Source: Gemmatimonadales bacterium (GTDB lineage Bacteria > Gemmatimonadota > Gemmatimonadetes > Palauibacterales > Palauibacteraceae). Taken from it: a stretch of 64,000 nucleotides of DNA. The notes under the pieces were generated by a model. It had not been told where the DNA came from. It did no database searches and saw only the letters and a list, made by a program, of their open reading frames with translations. The stretch covers positions 1-64,000 of the forward strand of contig VXOJ01000049.1 of NCBI GenBank assembly GCA_009840115.1, written 5' to 3'. A program made the position numbers and the translations under genes. This document shows positions 43,131 to 52,572 of this stretch, in pieces (within the stretch, counting starts at the first letter, position 1; every line of letters starts with the position of its first letter).

Positions 43131-44690
43131 TCAGCCCTCGCACAGCGCGTCGAGGAACACGTCGCCGTACTGCTGGAGCTTGGCGGGGCCGATGCCGGGG
43201 ACCCGCAGCATCTCCTCGGGCGAGCCGGGACGCAGGTCGATCAGGTCCCACAGCACCTGGTCGCTGAACACGATGTAGGCGGGGACGCCGCGCGCGTCCG
43301 CCAGTTGCTTCCGCAGGGTGCGGAGGCGCTGGAAGGTGGGGTCCGACGGAGACCGGTCGACGTCGGCCGCCGCGGGGCGCCGCCGGGAGCCCCCCGCGCG
43401 CGCCTTCCGCTTGAGCACGGGGAGCACGTCCACGAGATCCGTCACGCCGAGTCCGGTGCACACATCGCACGATTCGCCGCACCCATCGAAGTCCTCCCCG
43501 AAGTAGGCGAGCAGCCCGCGGTGGCGGCACGCGTCGCGGTCCGCGAGCCGGAAGAGGTCGACGGCCGCCCGGCGCTTCGCCTCGCTCACCCCCGGATCGT
43601 CGATCTCGGCGAGGAACCGCTCGCGCACCTTCACGTCCGCCCATGAGTAGAAGAGCACGCAATCGCTCGGGAGTCCGTCCCGTCCGGCGCGTCCGATCTC
43701 CTGGTACCACGACTCGATGTCCGACGGCATGTCCCGGTGGATGACGAAGCGCACGTTGGACTTGTCGATCCCCATCCCGAACGCGATCGTCGCCACGACC
43801 ACGTCGACCTCGTCGCGGGCGAACGCGTCCTGGTGCTCGGCCCGCGCGTCGTCGTCGAGTCCCGCGTGGTAGGGGACGGCGTCGACGCCCTCGCGCCGCA
43901 GGAACTCCGCCATCTGTTCGACGGACTTTCGCGACAGACAGTAGACGATCCCGCTCTCCCCCCGGTGCCGGCGGATGAGCCCGAGAATCTCGGCCCGCGT
44001 ATTCCCCTCCCCTTTCTTGCGGCAGACGACGCGGAGGTTCGAGCGAAAGAAGGAACCCTTGTATCCCTCGGGTTTCCTCATCCCCAACTGTCGAACGATG
44101 TCGGCGGCGACCCGCCGGGTGGCGGTCGCGGTGAGCGCGAGGATCGGCAGTCCGTTTCCTCCCGCGCCTTCGTCGCGAATCTCGTCCCTCAGTCCCTGGA
44201 GCGCCCGGTAGGACGGACGAAAGTCGTGTCCCCACTGCGAGATACAGTGCGCCTCGTCGACGACGATCAGGGAAAGCGGCGCGTAACGGAGGCGTGCCCG
44301 CATGTGCGGCCCCAGCGCTTCCGGCGCCAGGTAGACGAGTTCATAGTCCCCGCGCTCGAATCCCCGCAGCCGGCGCCGGCGCTCGTCCGCCGCGAGCGAC
44401 GAGTTGATCGCCGTGGCCCGGAACCCGAGGTCGCTGAGGGCGTCGACCTGGTCCTTCATGAGGCTGATGAGCGGGGAGAGGACGAGCACCGTCCCCGGCA
44501 TGAGACGCGCCGGGATCTGGAAGGTGAGCGATTTCCCCGCCCCGGTGGGCATGACGCCGATGCAATCCCGCCCCGCGAGGACGGAATCGATGATGTGCGC
44601 CTGTCCCGGCCGGAATTCGTCGTAGCCGAACACGTCGCGCAGGACGGATTCCGGGTGGGGGGCGCGCGGCTCGATCATCGTTCGCAACAT
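43131..44690 (-). CDS. recQ: ATP-dependent DNA helicase RecQ
   Basis: This 519-residue superfamily 2 helicase has the Q motif (GYDEFRPGQ), Walker A MPTGAGKS, DEAHCISQWGHDFRP, ALTATATRRV, GIVYCLSRKSVEQMA, VVATIAFGMGIDKSNVRFV and the arginine finger IGRAGRDG. A four-Cys zinc site follows (ACRHRGLLAYFGE..CGESCDVC), then directly an HRDC-type domain (FQRLRTLRKQLADARGVPAY, MLRVPGIGPAKLQQYG). The winged-helix part of the RQC domain seems missing, as the Zn motif passes quickly into a basic linker and the HRDC. RecQ unwinds forks and recombination intermediates 3'-5'. It is monocistronic. Confidence 0.95.
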   Translation of the reverse strand: MLRTMIEPRAPHPESVLRDVFGYDEFRPGQAHIIDSVLAGRDCIGVMPTGAGKSLTFQIPARLMPGTVLVLSPLISLMKDQVDALSDLGFRATAINSSLAADERRRRLRGFERGDYELVYLAPEALGPHMRARLRYAPLSLIVVDEAHCISQWGHDFRPSYRALQGLRDEIRDEGAGGNGLPILALTATATRRVAADIVRQLGMRKPEGYKGSFFRSNLRVVCRKKGEGNTRAEILGLIRRHRGESGIVYCLSRKSVEQMAEFLRREGVDAVPYHAGLDDDARAEHQDAFARDEVDVVVATIAFGMGIDKSNVRFVIHRDMPSDIESWYQEIGRAGRDGLPSDCVLFYSWADVKVRERFLAEIDDPGVSEAKRRAAVDLFRLADRDACRHRGLLAYFGEDFDGCGESCDVCTGLGVTDLVDVLPVLKRKARAGGSRRRPAAADVDRSPSDPTFQRLRTLRKQLADARGVPAYIVFSDQVLWDLIDLRPGSPEEMLRVPGIGPAKLQQYGDVFLDALCEG

Positions 44691-44805
44691 ACCATGGATG
44701 TCCGCCCCCGGCTCAACGGGACCTCAACGGCGGGAAACCCTTTTCGTGATGTCAACGTCCGTACAGGTTGAGAAGCTCAGCCTGTCCCTGCCCCGGAGGT
44801 GTGCG

Positions 44806-47052
44806 ATGTCGACGCGTTCCCACCGATCCGGCCCGAAGGTCGGACTCTCTCTTCCGCTCGTCGTGTTTGCATGCGCGCTGCTTGGAGCGTGTGGGGACGG
44901 TGCCGCTCCGCGCGATTACACGGCCGAGGAACTCCAGGCGGCGAAGGCCGAGCTCCGGGACCATGCGCGGCTGCGCACCTTCGAGGCCGGAAAGCTGTTC
45001 GGAGACGAGTGGGTCGCCCGCGCTCCGGACGACGCGGAACTTCGAGGCCTCTACGCCTACCAGCTCGCGGGCTGGGGGCTGTCGAAAGAGGTCCGCGAGC
45101 AGGCCGACGCGATTCTCGCCGAAGATCCGGAAAACCCGTGGGGCATCTACGCGAAGGCCTACGCGCACCTCCTCGACCGTGAAGCGAAGCTCGCGGTCGA
45201 AACCGTTCGGGAGGCATGGGAGGCTTCGCCGCAGCCGGAGTTCGCCTTCCTCTACCTGAGGGCGCTGGCGCAGGCCGACTTCAACGCGGCACGCGAGTTG
45301 CTCGCATCGTTCGACGAAGAGACCCGCGCCTGGCCGGAGGTTCTGCGAATGAAGGGCCGGATCGAGTCGCAGGCCCGCTACGCGCTGGACGATCCGACAT
45401 GGGCGGACACCAGCTCGGCGACGTTCACGGAACTCATTGAGCGCTTCCCGAACCACGTCAGCGGATACACGTGGCTGGCCAACGAGGCCTACAACGCCCG
45501 CCGCATGGACGAGTGGACGACGCTCATGGAGACCGCGCTCGAGCTTGCACCGGGGTCGGGGGACGTGCGGAGCCAGCACTGGAGGGGCTTGTGGCAGTCG
45601 GAACTCCTTCCCGCCGAGGAACGGCAGGCGGCGGTGGAAGCGAGCATGGCGGCATATCGGGAGGCGAGCCCCGAGACCCTGGAGGGCCTGCAGGCCATGG
45701 CCTCCATGTACCGGCAGATGGAAGACGAAGAGCGCGCGGCCGAACTCGAGGCCCGAATCGTCGAGAGCGATCCGGCGAGCTATCACGCGATGACCGTGTA
45801 CGTGGGCGAGACGCGAAGAGTCGGTCGGAAGTCATTCGAGATCTACCAGGAGCACGGCGAAGATTCGCCGGAATACCGCGCCCATCTGGAAGTGATGCGC
45901 GAGGCCGCCTATCGCTATCTCGAACGTCCACTGTACAACGACGTCTTCACGGGCGGCGTTTATCTCGACCTCTACTCGGCACTCGAGGCGATGGACCCCA
46001 TCCCGGCGGAAGAGTTGGCCGAGGCGATCCGGGGACTGGCGAAGTACGAGCGTCTCAATCCCCACTTCACGTTCGGGCTGGCCCCGCTGGCGATGGTCGA
46101 CCACACGCCATACCCGCTCGAAGCCGTCGACATCGTACGCGAGGGCATGCCCGTCGTGCTGGAGCGATTGAACGAGTCGCGAGACCGCTACGACACGGAG
46201 GGCGAGTGGGATCAGGCACTTCGGTACTACCTGGGCGGCATCTACGACGTCATCGGGTGGGCATACTTCAAGGCCGGCCGTACGGACGACGGGCGCCACA
46301 CGCTGGAGCGCGCGCTGGCGATCAATGATCGCAACCAGGATGCGAGGCATCACGCGGGTCAGGTGTACGAGCAGTTGGCCGCGGAGGCGGAGGACGCGGG
46401 GGACGCGGAGGCGGTCATTGAGTGGCTGGATCGGGCGGAAGACTCCTACATCGCCGGATTCGGGGCCACCCGCGGCGAGAACCCGAACGAGGCGGCGCTC
46501 GAAGCGCTCTATGAGAGCCGGAACGGGAGCCGCGATGGGATCGAGGAGTACCTCGCGACGCTGGACGAGCGCGACCGGATCCGGCGGCGCGAGCGCATCC
46601 TCGAGTCGCGGGTGGAGGCGGCGGGGACGTACGAACCGTTCACGCTCGCGCGGCTGGACGGCGAAATGGTGGATTCGGCAGAGCTCGATGGGAAGATCGC
46701 GGTGCTGCACTTCTGGGGGACGTGGTGCGGGCCGTGCGTCGTCGAGATGCCGGAATACCAGAAGTTCGACGAACGCTACCGCGACGACGCGGAGGTCGCC
46801 GTGCTCTCGATCAGCAACGACCGCACGAACGACGTGATCGAGGAGTACCTGGCGAAGAACGACTTCGACTTCACCGTGCTCGTGGACGACGACTACGTGA
46901 CGCGCGCGGGCGTGAGCGCCTGGCCGACCACCTGGTTCGTCGACCGGAAGGGCTACATCCGGTTCGTGAAGATCGGCACCGCCCTGAAGCTCGACGAAGA
47001 GTTCTCATGGCGTGTCGAGGCCCTGCGGGAAGAGGCAACCGGAAGCCCCTGA
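44806..47052 (+). CDS. TPR lipoprotein with C-terminal thioredoxin/TlpA domain
   Basis: This 748-residue lipoprotein has GGAGG 6 nt before the ATG and lipobox LLGAC. Residues about 60-560 are helical, TPR-like repeats (ARELLASFDEETRAWPEVLR, HVSGYTWLANEAYNARRMDE, YNLGG-type turns). The last ~150 residues are a TlpA/ResA-type thioredoxin domain with W640-C-x2-C644 in FWGTWCGPCVVEMPEY and the cis-Pro loop WPTTWFVDRKG. Such domains reduce disulfides in periplasmic proteins or in cytochrome c maturation. The TPR arm may dock a client. It is monocistronic. Confidence 0.9.
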   Translation: MSTRSHRSGPKVGLSLPLVVFACALLGACGDGAAPRDYTAEELQAAKAELRDHARLRTFEAGKLFGDEWVARAPDDAELRGLYAYQLAGWGLSKEVREQADAILAEDPENPWGIYAKAYAHLLDREAKLAVETVREAWEASPQPEFAFLYLRALAQADFNAARELLASFDEETRAWPEVLRMKGRIESQARYALDDPTWADTSSATFTELIERFPNHVSGYTWLANEAYNARRMDEWTTLMETALELAPGSGDVRSQHWRGLWQSELLPAEERQAAVEASMAAYREASPETLEGLQAMASMYRQMEDEERAAELEARIVESDPASYHAMTVYVGETRRVGRKSFEIYQEHGEDSPEYRAHLEVMREAAYRYLERPLYNDVFTGGVYLDLYSALEAMDPIPAEELAEAIRGLAKYERLNPHFTFGLAPLAMVDHTPYPLEAVDIVREGMPVVLERLNESRDRYDTEGEWDQALRYYLGGIYDVIGWAYFKAGRTDDGRHTLERALAINDRNQDARHHAGQVYEQLAAEAEDAGDAEAVIEWLDRAEDSYIAGFGATRGENPNEAALEALYESRNGSRDGIEEYLATLDERDRIRRRERILESRVEAAGTYEPFTLARLDGEMVDSAELDGKIAVLHFWGTWCGPCVVEMPEYQKFDERYRDDAEVAVLSISNDRTNDVIEEYLAKNDFDFTVLVDDDYVTRAGVSAWPTTWFVDRKGYIRFVKIGTALKLDEEFSWRVEALREEATGSP

Positions 47053-47071
47053 CCGGGCCGCCGACGGTCGC

Positions 47072-48700
47072 TTACCAGCGGAAGGCGGTTCGGGCGGCCT
47101 CCGCGGCGAGAAGCGTCCGCAGTTGTCGAGCCGTGTCGAGGGGCAGGTAAGGGATGTCGACCTTGTGGGAGGCGGCCGCCGCTCCCGCCGTGTCCACCCT
47201 GAGGCTGGCCATGCCCCGCCAGCGGTCGATCGGGGATGCGCGCAGGGCCACGACCTGGATGCGGGTGTAGCGGGCGATCGTCGTCCGGCGCCACAGCCAG
47301 CCGCTCCGGAACCAGACCATGTCGTCCTTCAGCGCCCACCCGAGCCAGTCGACGTAGCGCCGCGCGTAGAACACGGCCCAGGCGAGGAAGGCGGCGTGGA
47401 AGGCCATGCCCCAGGCTTCGAGCGCGAAGTAGAGCGGCACCGCGGCCAGCGTGGCGAGGAAGCACGTTCCCCTCAACACGCGCCGGAACGCGAGCGGAGA
47501 TACGGGCTCCCAATTGACCTCGGGGGCGTCCAGCTCGGGGATCACCTCCCGAAGGAAGTCGCGCAGGCGTTCCCGCGGAAGAATGGGCGCGAGCTGCTGC
47601 CGGTGCGGATCCGCGTTCCCCGGTTGCCCGGCCTGGCTTCCTCCGGCGGTCTGTACGCCGACCGCGACCCGGCCCGCCAGACGCTGCAACGGTCCCTCGT
47701 GGATCGTCACCGTCTGTACGCGGCGTAGCGGGATGGTGGCGGCGACCTGCGTCAGCATGCCGAACGTGGCGCGCAGCCCCTCCTCGGACCGCACGACCCG
47801 GTAGTCGTGCAGGCGTACGAGCGTCCAGACGACGGAGAGCATCCGGGCGAAGATCACGAAGGCGACGACCAGCGCCGCAACGGCGACCACGGTCACGAGA
47901 ATGCCGGCCGCCACCACGTCCGCCGCTACGCCCTCGACCGCGGGCCCGATCCGCGACTGCTCCCCGGCGACCCAGTCGGAGGCCCGCTCGAAGAGCCCTG
48001 TCTCCCACGCGAGGCCGAAGGCGGCCGCGATCAGCACCATGCCGCGGTTCTGGAGCAGACCGTGGAGCAGGAGTTCGCGCGCGGGAAGATGCAGCAGCGT
48101 GCGCCCCTCCGGGGTAGCGGCCGACGCGAGATCCGTCGCCGCTGGCTCCGCGAGTATGCCGGTCGGCGCCTCCCCGGCACCCGTCCCCGTCGCGGCGTCC
48201 GTCACCTCTCCGGCAGCCGCCGCCTCCCCGGCGGCCTCGCGCTTTCCCTCGCGGACCCGCTCCCGCAGCGCTTCGAGGGCCGGCAGCGGGAGGACGGTCA
48301 GCGTCGCCTCGGGTTCCTGTCCCCCGCCCGTCTGGAGCTTGACCTCCACGACGCCCAGCACGCGATGGAACACGCCCTGCACGGCGTCGAGGTTCTGGAT
48401 CCGGGCGTAGGGGACGTGCCGCTCTCGCCGAAACAGGAGCCCGCTCCGGATCACGAGTTCCGCCTCTTCGTACCGGTACCGGAAGGTCAGGTAGCGGACC
48501 ACGGACCCCACCACGAGAGGGATGAGCCCGACAAGGAGGACGAAACGCATCTCCACGACGCCCAGGAAGTTGGCCGAGGCGCCTCCGATGATCAGGGGGA
48601 GGATCGCCCGCCGCAGTTGGCTTGCGAGCGAGAAGCCGACGGAGAGCGGATGGAGCCGGTGCTCGGTGGCCCGGGAGGGCGCCGCCGTCTCAGACGGCAT
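47072..48700 (-). CDS. Membrane protein with several bacterial PH (bPH2) domains
   Basis: This 542-residue protein resembles YdbT. It has an N-terminal helix pair (ILPLIIGGASANFLG, FVLLVGLIPLVVGSVV) and a PH-like module (ELVIRSGLLFRRERHVPYAR). Further transmembrane pairs each precede a module (DYRVVRSEEGLRATFGML, IPLRRVQTVTIHEG; DDMVWFRSGWLWRRTTIAR). The bPH2 fold binds unknown ligands at the membrane. Its start overlaps the end of the next upstream PH gene by 11 bp, and the pair is a recurring two-gene unit (ydbS-ydbT-like). Confidence 0.83.
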   Translation of the reverse strand: MPSETAAPSRATEHRLHPLSVGFSLASQLRRAILPLIIGGASANFLGVVEMRFVLLVGLIPLVVGSVVRYLTFRYRYEEAELVIRSGLLFRRERHVPYARIQNLDAVQGVFHRVLGVVEVKLQTGGGQEPEATLTVLPLPALEALRERVREGKREAAGEAAAAGEVTDAATGTGAGEAPTGILAEPAATDLASAATPEGRTLLHLPARELLLHGLLQNRGMVLIAAAFGLAWETGLFERASDWVAGEQSRIGPAVEGVAADVVAAGILVTVVAVAALVVAFVIFARMLSVVWTLVRLHDYRVVRSEEGLRATFGMLTQVAATIPLRRVQTVTIHEGPLQRLAGRVAVGVQTAGGSQAGQPGNADPHRQQLAPILPRERLRDFLREVIPELDAPEVNWEPVSPLAFRRVLRGTCFLATLAAVPLYFALEAWGMAFHAAFLAWAVFYARRYVDWLGWALKDDMVWFRSGWLWRRTTIARYTRIQVVALRASPIDRWRGMASLRVDTAGAAAASHKVDIPYLPLDTARQLRTLLAAEAARTAFRW

Positions 48701-49307
48701 CGTCCCCCGCCGGCGGCAGGAGATGATCCCGGATGCGGAGCGCCGTGTCGTGCTCGAGTCCGTCGAGGGAGACCTTGGCGTGGTCCGTGCCCGCGGTGTA
48801 GATGCCCAGCGTCCCGAGGCCGTACTTCCGCTCGAGCGGCCCCTGCGACACGTCGGTATGCTGGACGCGGGAACGCGCCACGCTGATCGCCTGCCGCCAG
48901 ATCACGCCCTTGCGGATCTCGATCCCGTCCGGGTGCACGGCGTAGGACGCGTAGCGGTGGTGAAGGACGGGCCACCGGTACAGCCACCAGCCCAGCCCGA
49001 CCGTGATGGCGCTCCAGACGCCGACCAACCCCGCCACGACGCCGGGTGGCGGCCCGGCCACGACCCACAGCACGGCGACGGCCGCCGCCAGCGGGAGCGA
49101 GACGCAACCCGTGACGATGCCGCCGATCGTACGCTGCAGCGGGATCACCTTCGGATCGAGCGAACGGCGCACGCCGTCCGCGATGCCGCCGGGCGCCGTC
49201 GCCGCCAAGCCCGCCGGGTCCGCCGAGCCCGCCATCTCCGCTGTCTCGGCTGTCGCGGCCGCTTCCGGCGTCTCCGGCGTCCCGATGCTGTGCGTCGACT
49301 CGTTCAT
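48690..49307 (-). CDS. Membrane protein with single bacterial PH domain (YdbS-like)
   Basis: This 205-residue protein has an Ala/Gly-rich N-terminus (about 45 residues), two helices (IVTGCVSLPLAAAVAVLWVV and GLVGVWSAITVGLGWWLYR) and one bPH2 module (IEIRKGVIWRQAISVARSRV, HTDVSQGPLERKYGLGTL). It is the first gene of the PH pair and overlaps the larger partner. No catalytic motif. The pair may form an envelope or stress-related complex; function unknown. Confidence 0.82.
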   Translation of the reverse strand: MNESTHSIGTPETPEAAATAETAEMAGSADPAGLAATAPGGIADGVRRSLDPKVIPLQRTIGGIVTGCVSLPLAAAVAVLWVVAGPPPGVVAGLVGVWSAITVGLGWWLYRWPVLHHRYASYAVHPDGIEIRKGVIWRQAISVARSRVQHTDVSQGPLERKYGLGTLGIYTAGTDHAKVSLDGLEHDTALRIRDHLLPPAGDDAV

Positions 49308-49391
49308 GTGGACAAGTTACGCTGATCGAAGGGTTTTCGTGTCGGCGCCCCGGGCCGGCGGGAACGGCCGGCGATCCGATGGGAGGAAGCC

Positions 49392-49742
49392 GTGAACGCC
49401 GCGGAGTCACGCAGCGACGAAGAACTGCTCGCCGAGTGCACGGTCGAGACGTTCCGGGCCGGCGGTCCGGGCGGCCAGCACCAGAACAAGACGGAGTCGG
49501 CCGTCCGGCTCACGCACCGGCCCACCGGCATCGTCGTGACCGCGCGCGAGTCCCGCAGCCAGCACCGCAACCGCGCCCGGGCCCTGGATCGGCTCCGCGC
49601 CGCCCTCCGGGAGCGGGAGCACACGCCGCCGCCCCGCCGCCGGACGAAGCCCACGCGGGCCTCCCGCGAACAACGGCTGCAAGAGAAACGGCGCCGCTCC
49701 CTCACGAAGAGGCAGCGGCGCCGTCCCGAATCCGACGAGTAG
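49392..49742 (+). CDS. Peptide chain release factor-like GGQ protein (ArfB-like)
   Basis: This 116-residue protein starts at a GTG with GGGAGG 5 nt upstream. It has only the peptidyl-tRNA-hydrolase half of a release factor: the GGQ motif in [19 protein letters not shown] and the basic segment [20 protein letters not shown]. The tail is highly basic ([18 protein letters not shown]). It has no codon-recognition domain, so it resembles ArfB/YaeJ or mitochondrial ICT1-type stalled-ribosome rescue factors, which hydrolyse peptidyl-tRNA on stalled ribosomes; C-terminal basic tails of that family enter the empty mRNA channel. Confidence 0.87.
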   Translation: MNAAESRSDEELLAECTVETFRAGGPGGQHQNKTESAVRLTHRPTGIVVTARESRSQHRNRARALDRLRAALREREHTPPPRRRTKPTRASREQRLQEKRRRSLTKRQRRRPESDE

Positions 49743-49750
49743 GCGGGCTG

Positions 49751-51106
49751 TTACGTCGTCGTCGTGGTGACCCGCCGCGCCGGGCGGTTCCTGTATTCCT
49801 CCCACAGGCTATCGTGCTTGTTGTCCAGGTCGGACGGCACGCCCTTGATGAACACCCACTCGATCCGGGTCGTGATCTCGAGCGGATCGCCGTCGGTCAC
49901 GATCAGGTTCCCCACCTTCCCCACCTCCAGCGACCCCAGCCGGTCGTCCACGCCCAGCACCCGCGCGGGGCCCAGCGTCACCGCTTCCAGCGCGGCCTCC
50001 TTCGAGAGCCCCCACGACACGGAGTTCGCGGCCTCGTAGGGAAGGGTTCGCGCGTCGGACGAGTTGAAGGTCGCGAACGCGATCTCGACCCCCGCGTCGC
50101 GCAGCACGCCGGGCAGCGTGTTCGGATCGTCGTACGCGGTGTCCTCGCCCTGCGGCAACCGCTGCACCGGCCCCAGGATCACGGGGATATTCTTCTCGGC
50201 GAGCGTACCGGCGATCTCGCGGGCGCCGTTTCCGCCCGCGATGACGAGGTCCAGGTTCCACTTCTCCGCGAACTCGATGGCCGACTCGATCTCGCGCCAC
50301 CCGTTCGCCCGCACGATGACCTTCATCCCCCGGTCGAGGACGCGCGACAGGTGCTCGAGCTGGATGTTGCGCGGCACGCGGCTCGACCCGGACGCTACCG
50401 CCTGCCGGTAGTGCTCCGCGGCGACGAACCACGAATCCATCTCCGCCACTTCCTCGTCGAAGCGCTCCTGCGCCCGCCGGAAGGAACGGCCGCCCGCCGG
50501 GGGGCCGAAGCCGGCGAAGGCGCGGAAACCCGTCGAGAGCGTGGGCCAGCCGAGGACCATGGCCGCGGTCTTCTCGATCTCCATCTCCTCCACCGTCCAG
50601 CCGTCGAGGTGGACGAGCGTGGCCTGGCCCTGGATGCCGGACCCGCCGCCGCCGAAGCCGCGGCCTCCGCCGCCGGGCGCGACCATCGAGTGCGTGATCC
50701 CGTTCGCGCGCGCCACGGGGATGTGCTCGCTGGCGGGGTGGATCGCCGTATGGGCGTTGAGATGCGGGTTCCAGCGCCCCAGCTCGCCCGCGTCGTTCGT
50801 CACCGCGACGGCCCCGATCTCCGTGAGCCCGAGCGAGCTGAACGAATCGATCATGCCGGGAAAGACGTGCTTCCCTTCCCCGTCGATGATCTCGGCGTCC
50901 GCCGGGATGTCGACGTCCGATCCGACCGCGATGATACGGCCGTCGCGGATCACGATCGTCCCGCCCTCGATCACGCCGTCGGCCACGGTGTGAATCGTGG
51001 CCCCCTGCACGGCGAACGTGCCGCCCTCCTGCGCGGCGGCCTGAGCCGGCAGGGTAAACCCGACGGTCCCGAGGACGGCCGCCGCCGCGACTATCGACTT
51101 CACCAT
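49751..51106 (-). CDS. Exported amidohydrolase-like protein lacking the HxH metal motif
   Basis: This 451-residue protein has a signal peptide ending AAAQ. The amidohydrolase fold is shown by the N-terminal beta barrel (ATIHTVADGVIEGGTIVIRD) and the C-terminal GSLEVGKVGNLIVTDGDPL. Where active members have PGxIDxHxH, this one reads VFPGMIDSFSSLGLTEIG, so both His ligands are lost. A Gly-rich loop (GGGGRGFGGGGSGIQGQA) replaces another active-site segment. It is last of a three-gene amidohydrolase operon. It may be a structural or non-hydrolytic partner, or bind metal differently. Confidence 0.85.
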   Translation of the reverse strand: MVKSIVAAAAVLGTVGFTLPAQAAAQEGGTFAVQGATIHTVADGVIEGGTIVIRDGRIIAVGSDVDIPADAEIIDGEGKHVFPGMIDSFSSLGLTEIGAVAVTNDAGELGRWNPHLNAHTAIHPASEHIPVARANGITHSMVAPGGGGRGFGGGGSGIQGQATLVHLDGWTVEEMEIEKTAAMVLGWPTLSTGFRAFAGFGPPAGGRSFRRAQERFDEEVAEMDSWFVAAEHYRQAVASGSSRVPRNIQLEHLSRVLDRGMKVIVRANGWREIESAIEFAEKWNLDLVIAGGNGAREIAGTLAEKNIPVILGPVQRLPQGEDTAYDDPNTLPGVLRDAGVEIAFATFNSSDARTLPYEAANSVSWGLSKEAALEAVTLGPARVLGVDDRLGSLEVGKVGNLIVTDGDPLEITTRIEWVFIKGVPSDLDNKHDSLWEEYRNRPARRVTTTTT

Positions 51107-51159
51107 GGTGTCGATCCTGTCGTTGGTAGTGTTCCCGGGTGCGTTCCCGGATCTGCGCA

Positions 51160-52572
51160 TCATCGCCCACCTCCGGGCCGCCGGCCCGGCTCGCGCTCGT
51201 TGCCGGAGTCGTCGTCCTCGTCGGCCTCGCCGAGCATCTCCCTCAACTCGGCCTTCTCGGCCTCGATCTCGGCCCGCATCGCCAGGTCCGCGTCGATATC
51301 GAACACCACCTCGCCGTCGATATACGTCGTCCGGACCCTGGCGTAGGAGGAGAGCGGATAGTTCTCCCACAGGACGATGTCCGCGTCCTTCCCCGCCTCC
51401 AGCGAACCCACGCGGTCGTCGATCAGGAGCTGGATCGCCGGGTTGATCGTGACGGTGGCGAGGGCCTCGGCCTCGGTCAGGCCGCCCCACTTCATTGTCT
51501 TGGCGGCTTCCTGATTCAGGTGCCGTCCCTCTTCTCCGCTGTCGGAGTTGATGGAGACGTTGACGCCGCGTTGCGTCATGATCGCCGCGTTGTGCGGAAT
51601 CGCCTCGTAGGCCTCCATCTTGTACGCCCACCAGTCCGAGAACGTGGAGGCGTGGGCCCCGTGCTCCGCCATCTCGTCGGCCACCCGGTAGCCTTCCAGG
51701 ACGTGCTGGAACACGTGGATGCGGAAGCCGAACTCCTCGGCCACCCGCATGAGTTGCAGGATCTCGTCCGCGCGGTAGCTGTGCGCGTGCACGTAGCGCG
51801 TGCCTTCGAGCACTTCGACGAGCGGATCCATGGTCAGGTTGCGGCGCGGCGGGATCGCATCGCGGTCGCCGTCGGCCACGCGCGCCCGGTAGGTGTCCCA
51901 CTCGGCCTTGTACTCGCTGGCCTCGATGAAGGCCTGCCGGACCACGTCCATCACCCCCATGCGGGAGGCGGGATAGCGCGCCTCCTGGCCGGGGAGCGTC
52001 GGGCTCCCGGCCCGCTTCGGGTTCTCGCCGAGGGCGAACTTGATGGTGGGCGGCGCGCCCTGGAGGAGGAGACCCTGCGCGTCCGCGCCCCAGCGGTGCT
52101 TGATGACGGCGTTGTTGCCGCCGATCGGGTTCGCGCTCCCGTGCATGACGTGCGACGTCGTCGTGCCGCCCGCCGCCTCGCGGTAGAGCGCGATGTCCGT
52201 AGGATCGATCACGTCGTGGATCGATACCATGGAAGAGACGGAGACCGCCCCTTCGTTGATCGCGTCGGCCGCGATGTGCGAGTGCGCGTCGACAATCCCG
52301 GGCGTGATGAACTTGCCCGTCCCGTCGATGACCATCGCATCGGAGGGCGCCTCCACCTCGGAGGCCGGCCCCACGGCGACGATGCGCCCGTTCTCGAACA
52401 GGATGGCGCCCTCCTCGATCCTCCCGGCTTCCGCCGCCGTGAGAATCGTCGCGCCCGTGATGAGGATCGGCTGCTCCTGCGCGGCCGCTCCGCTCGGGAC
52501 CGCGAGCGCAAGACCGAGCGCCAGGCACCCGGCTCCGACTCGCTCGGCAGCCCGTGTCATCGGATGTCTCAT
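51160..52572 (-). CDS. Exported amidohydrolase (imidazolonepropionase/prolidase-like)
   Basis: This 470-residue protein has GGAGGAGG before the ATG and a signal peptide ending AAAQ. It keeps the metal ligands: PGIVDAHSHIAADA (HxH), the probable carboxylated Lys in TIKFALGENPKR, VHAHSYRADEI, IHVFQHVLEG and INSDSGEEGRH. This matches exported amidohydrolases annotated as imidazolonepropionase- or prolidase-like, probably a peptidase or cyclic-amide hydrolase of unknown substrate. A very acidic/Gly-rich C-terminus follows (EADEDDDSGNEREPGRRPGG). It is the middle gene of the operon; its start overlaps the first gene's end (ATGA). Confidence 0.9.
   Translation of the reverse strand: MRHPMTRAAERVGAGCLALGLALAVPSGAAAQEQPILITGATILTAAEAGRIEEGAILFENGRIVAVGPASEVEAPSDAMVIDGTGKFITPGIVDAHSHIAADAINEGAVSVSSMVSIHDVIDPTDIALYREAAGGTTTSHVMHGSANPIGGNNAVIKHRWGADAQGLLLQGAPPTIKFALGENPKRAGSPTLPGQEARYPASRMGVMDVVRQAFIEASEYKAEWDTYRARVADGDRDAIPPRRNLTMDPLVEVLEGTRYVHAHSYRADEILQLMRVAEEFGFRIHVFQHVLEGYRVADEMAEHGAHASTFSDWWAYKMEAYEAIPHNAAIMTQRGVNVSINSDSGEEGRHLNQEAAKTMKWGGLTEAEALATVTINPAIQLLIDDRVGSLEAGKDADIVLWENYPLSSYARVRTTYIDGEVVFDIDADLAMRAEIEAEKAELREMLGEADEDDDSGNEREPGRRPGGGR

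Noticed and set aside
41608-44235. 875-codon minus-strand frame overlapping recQ and the plug protein gene
   Set aside because: It runs through recQ in another frame and antisense to the plug protein; both overlapped genes have clear family motifs.
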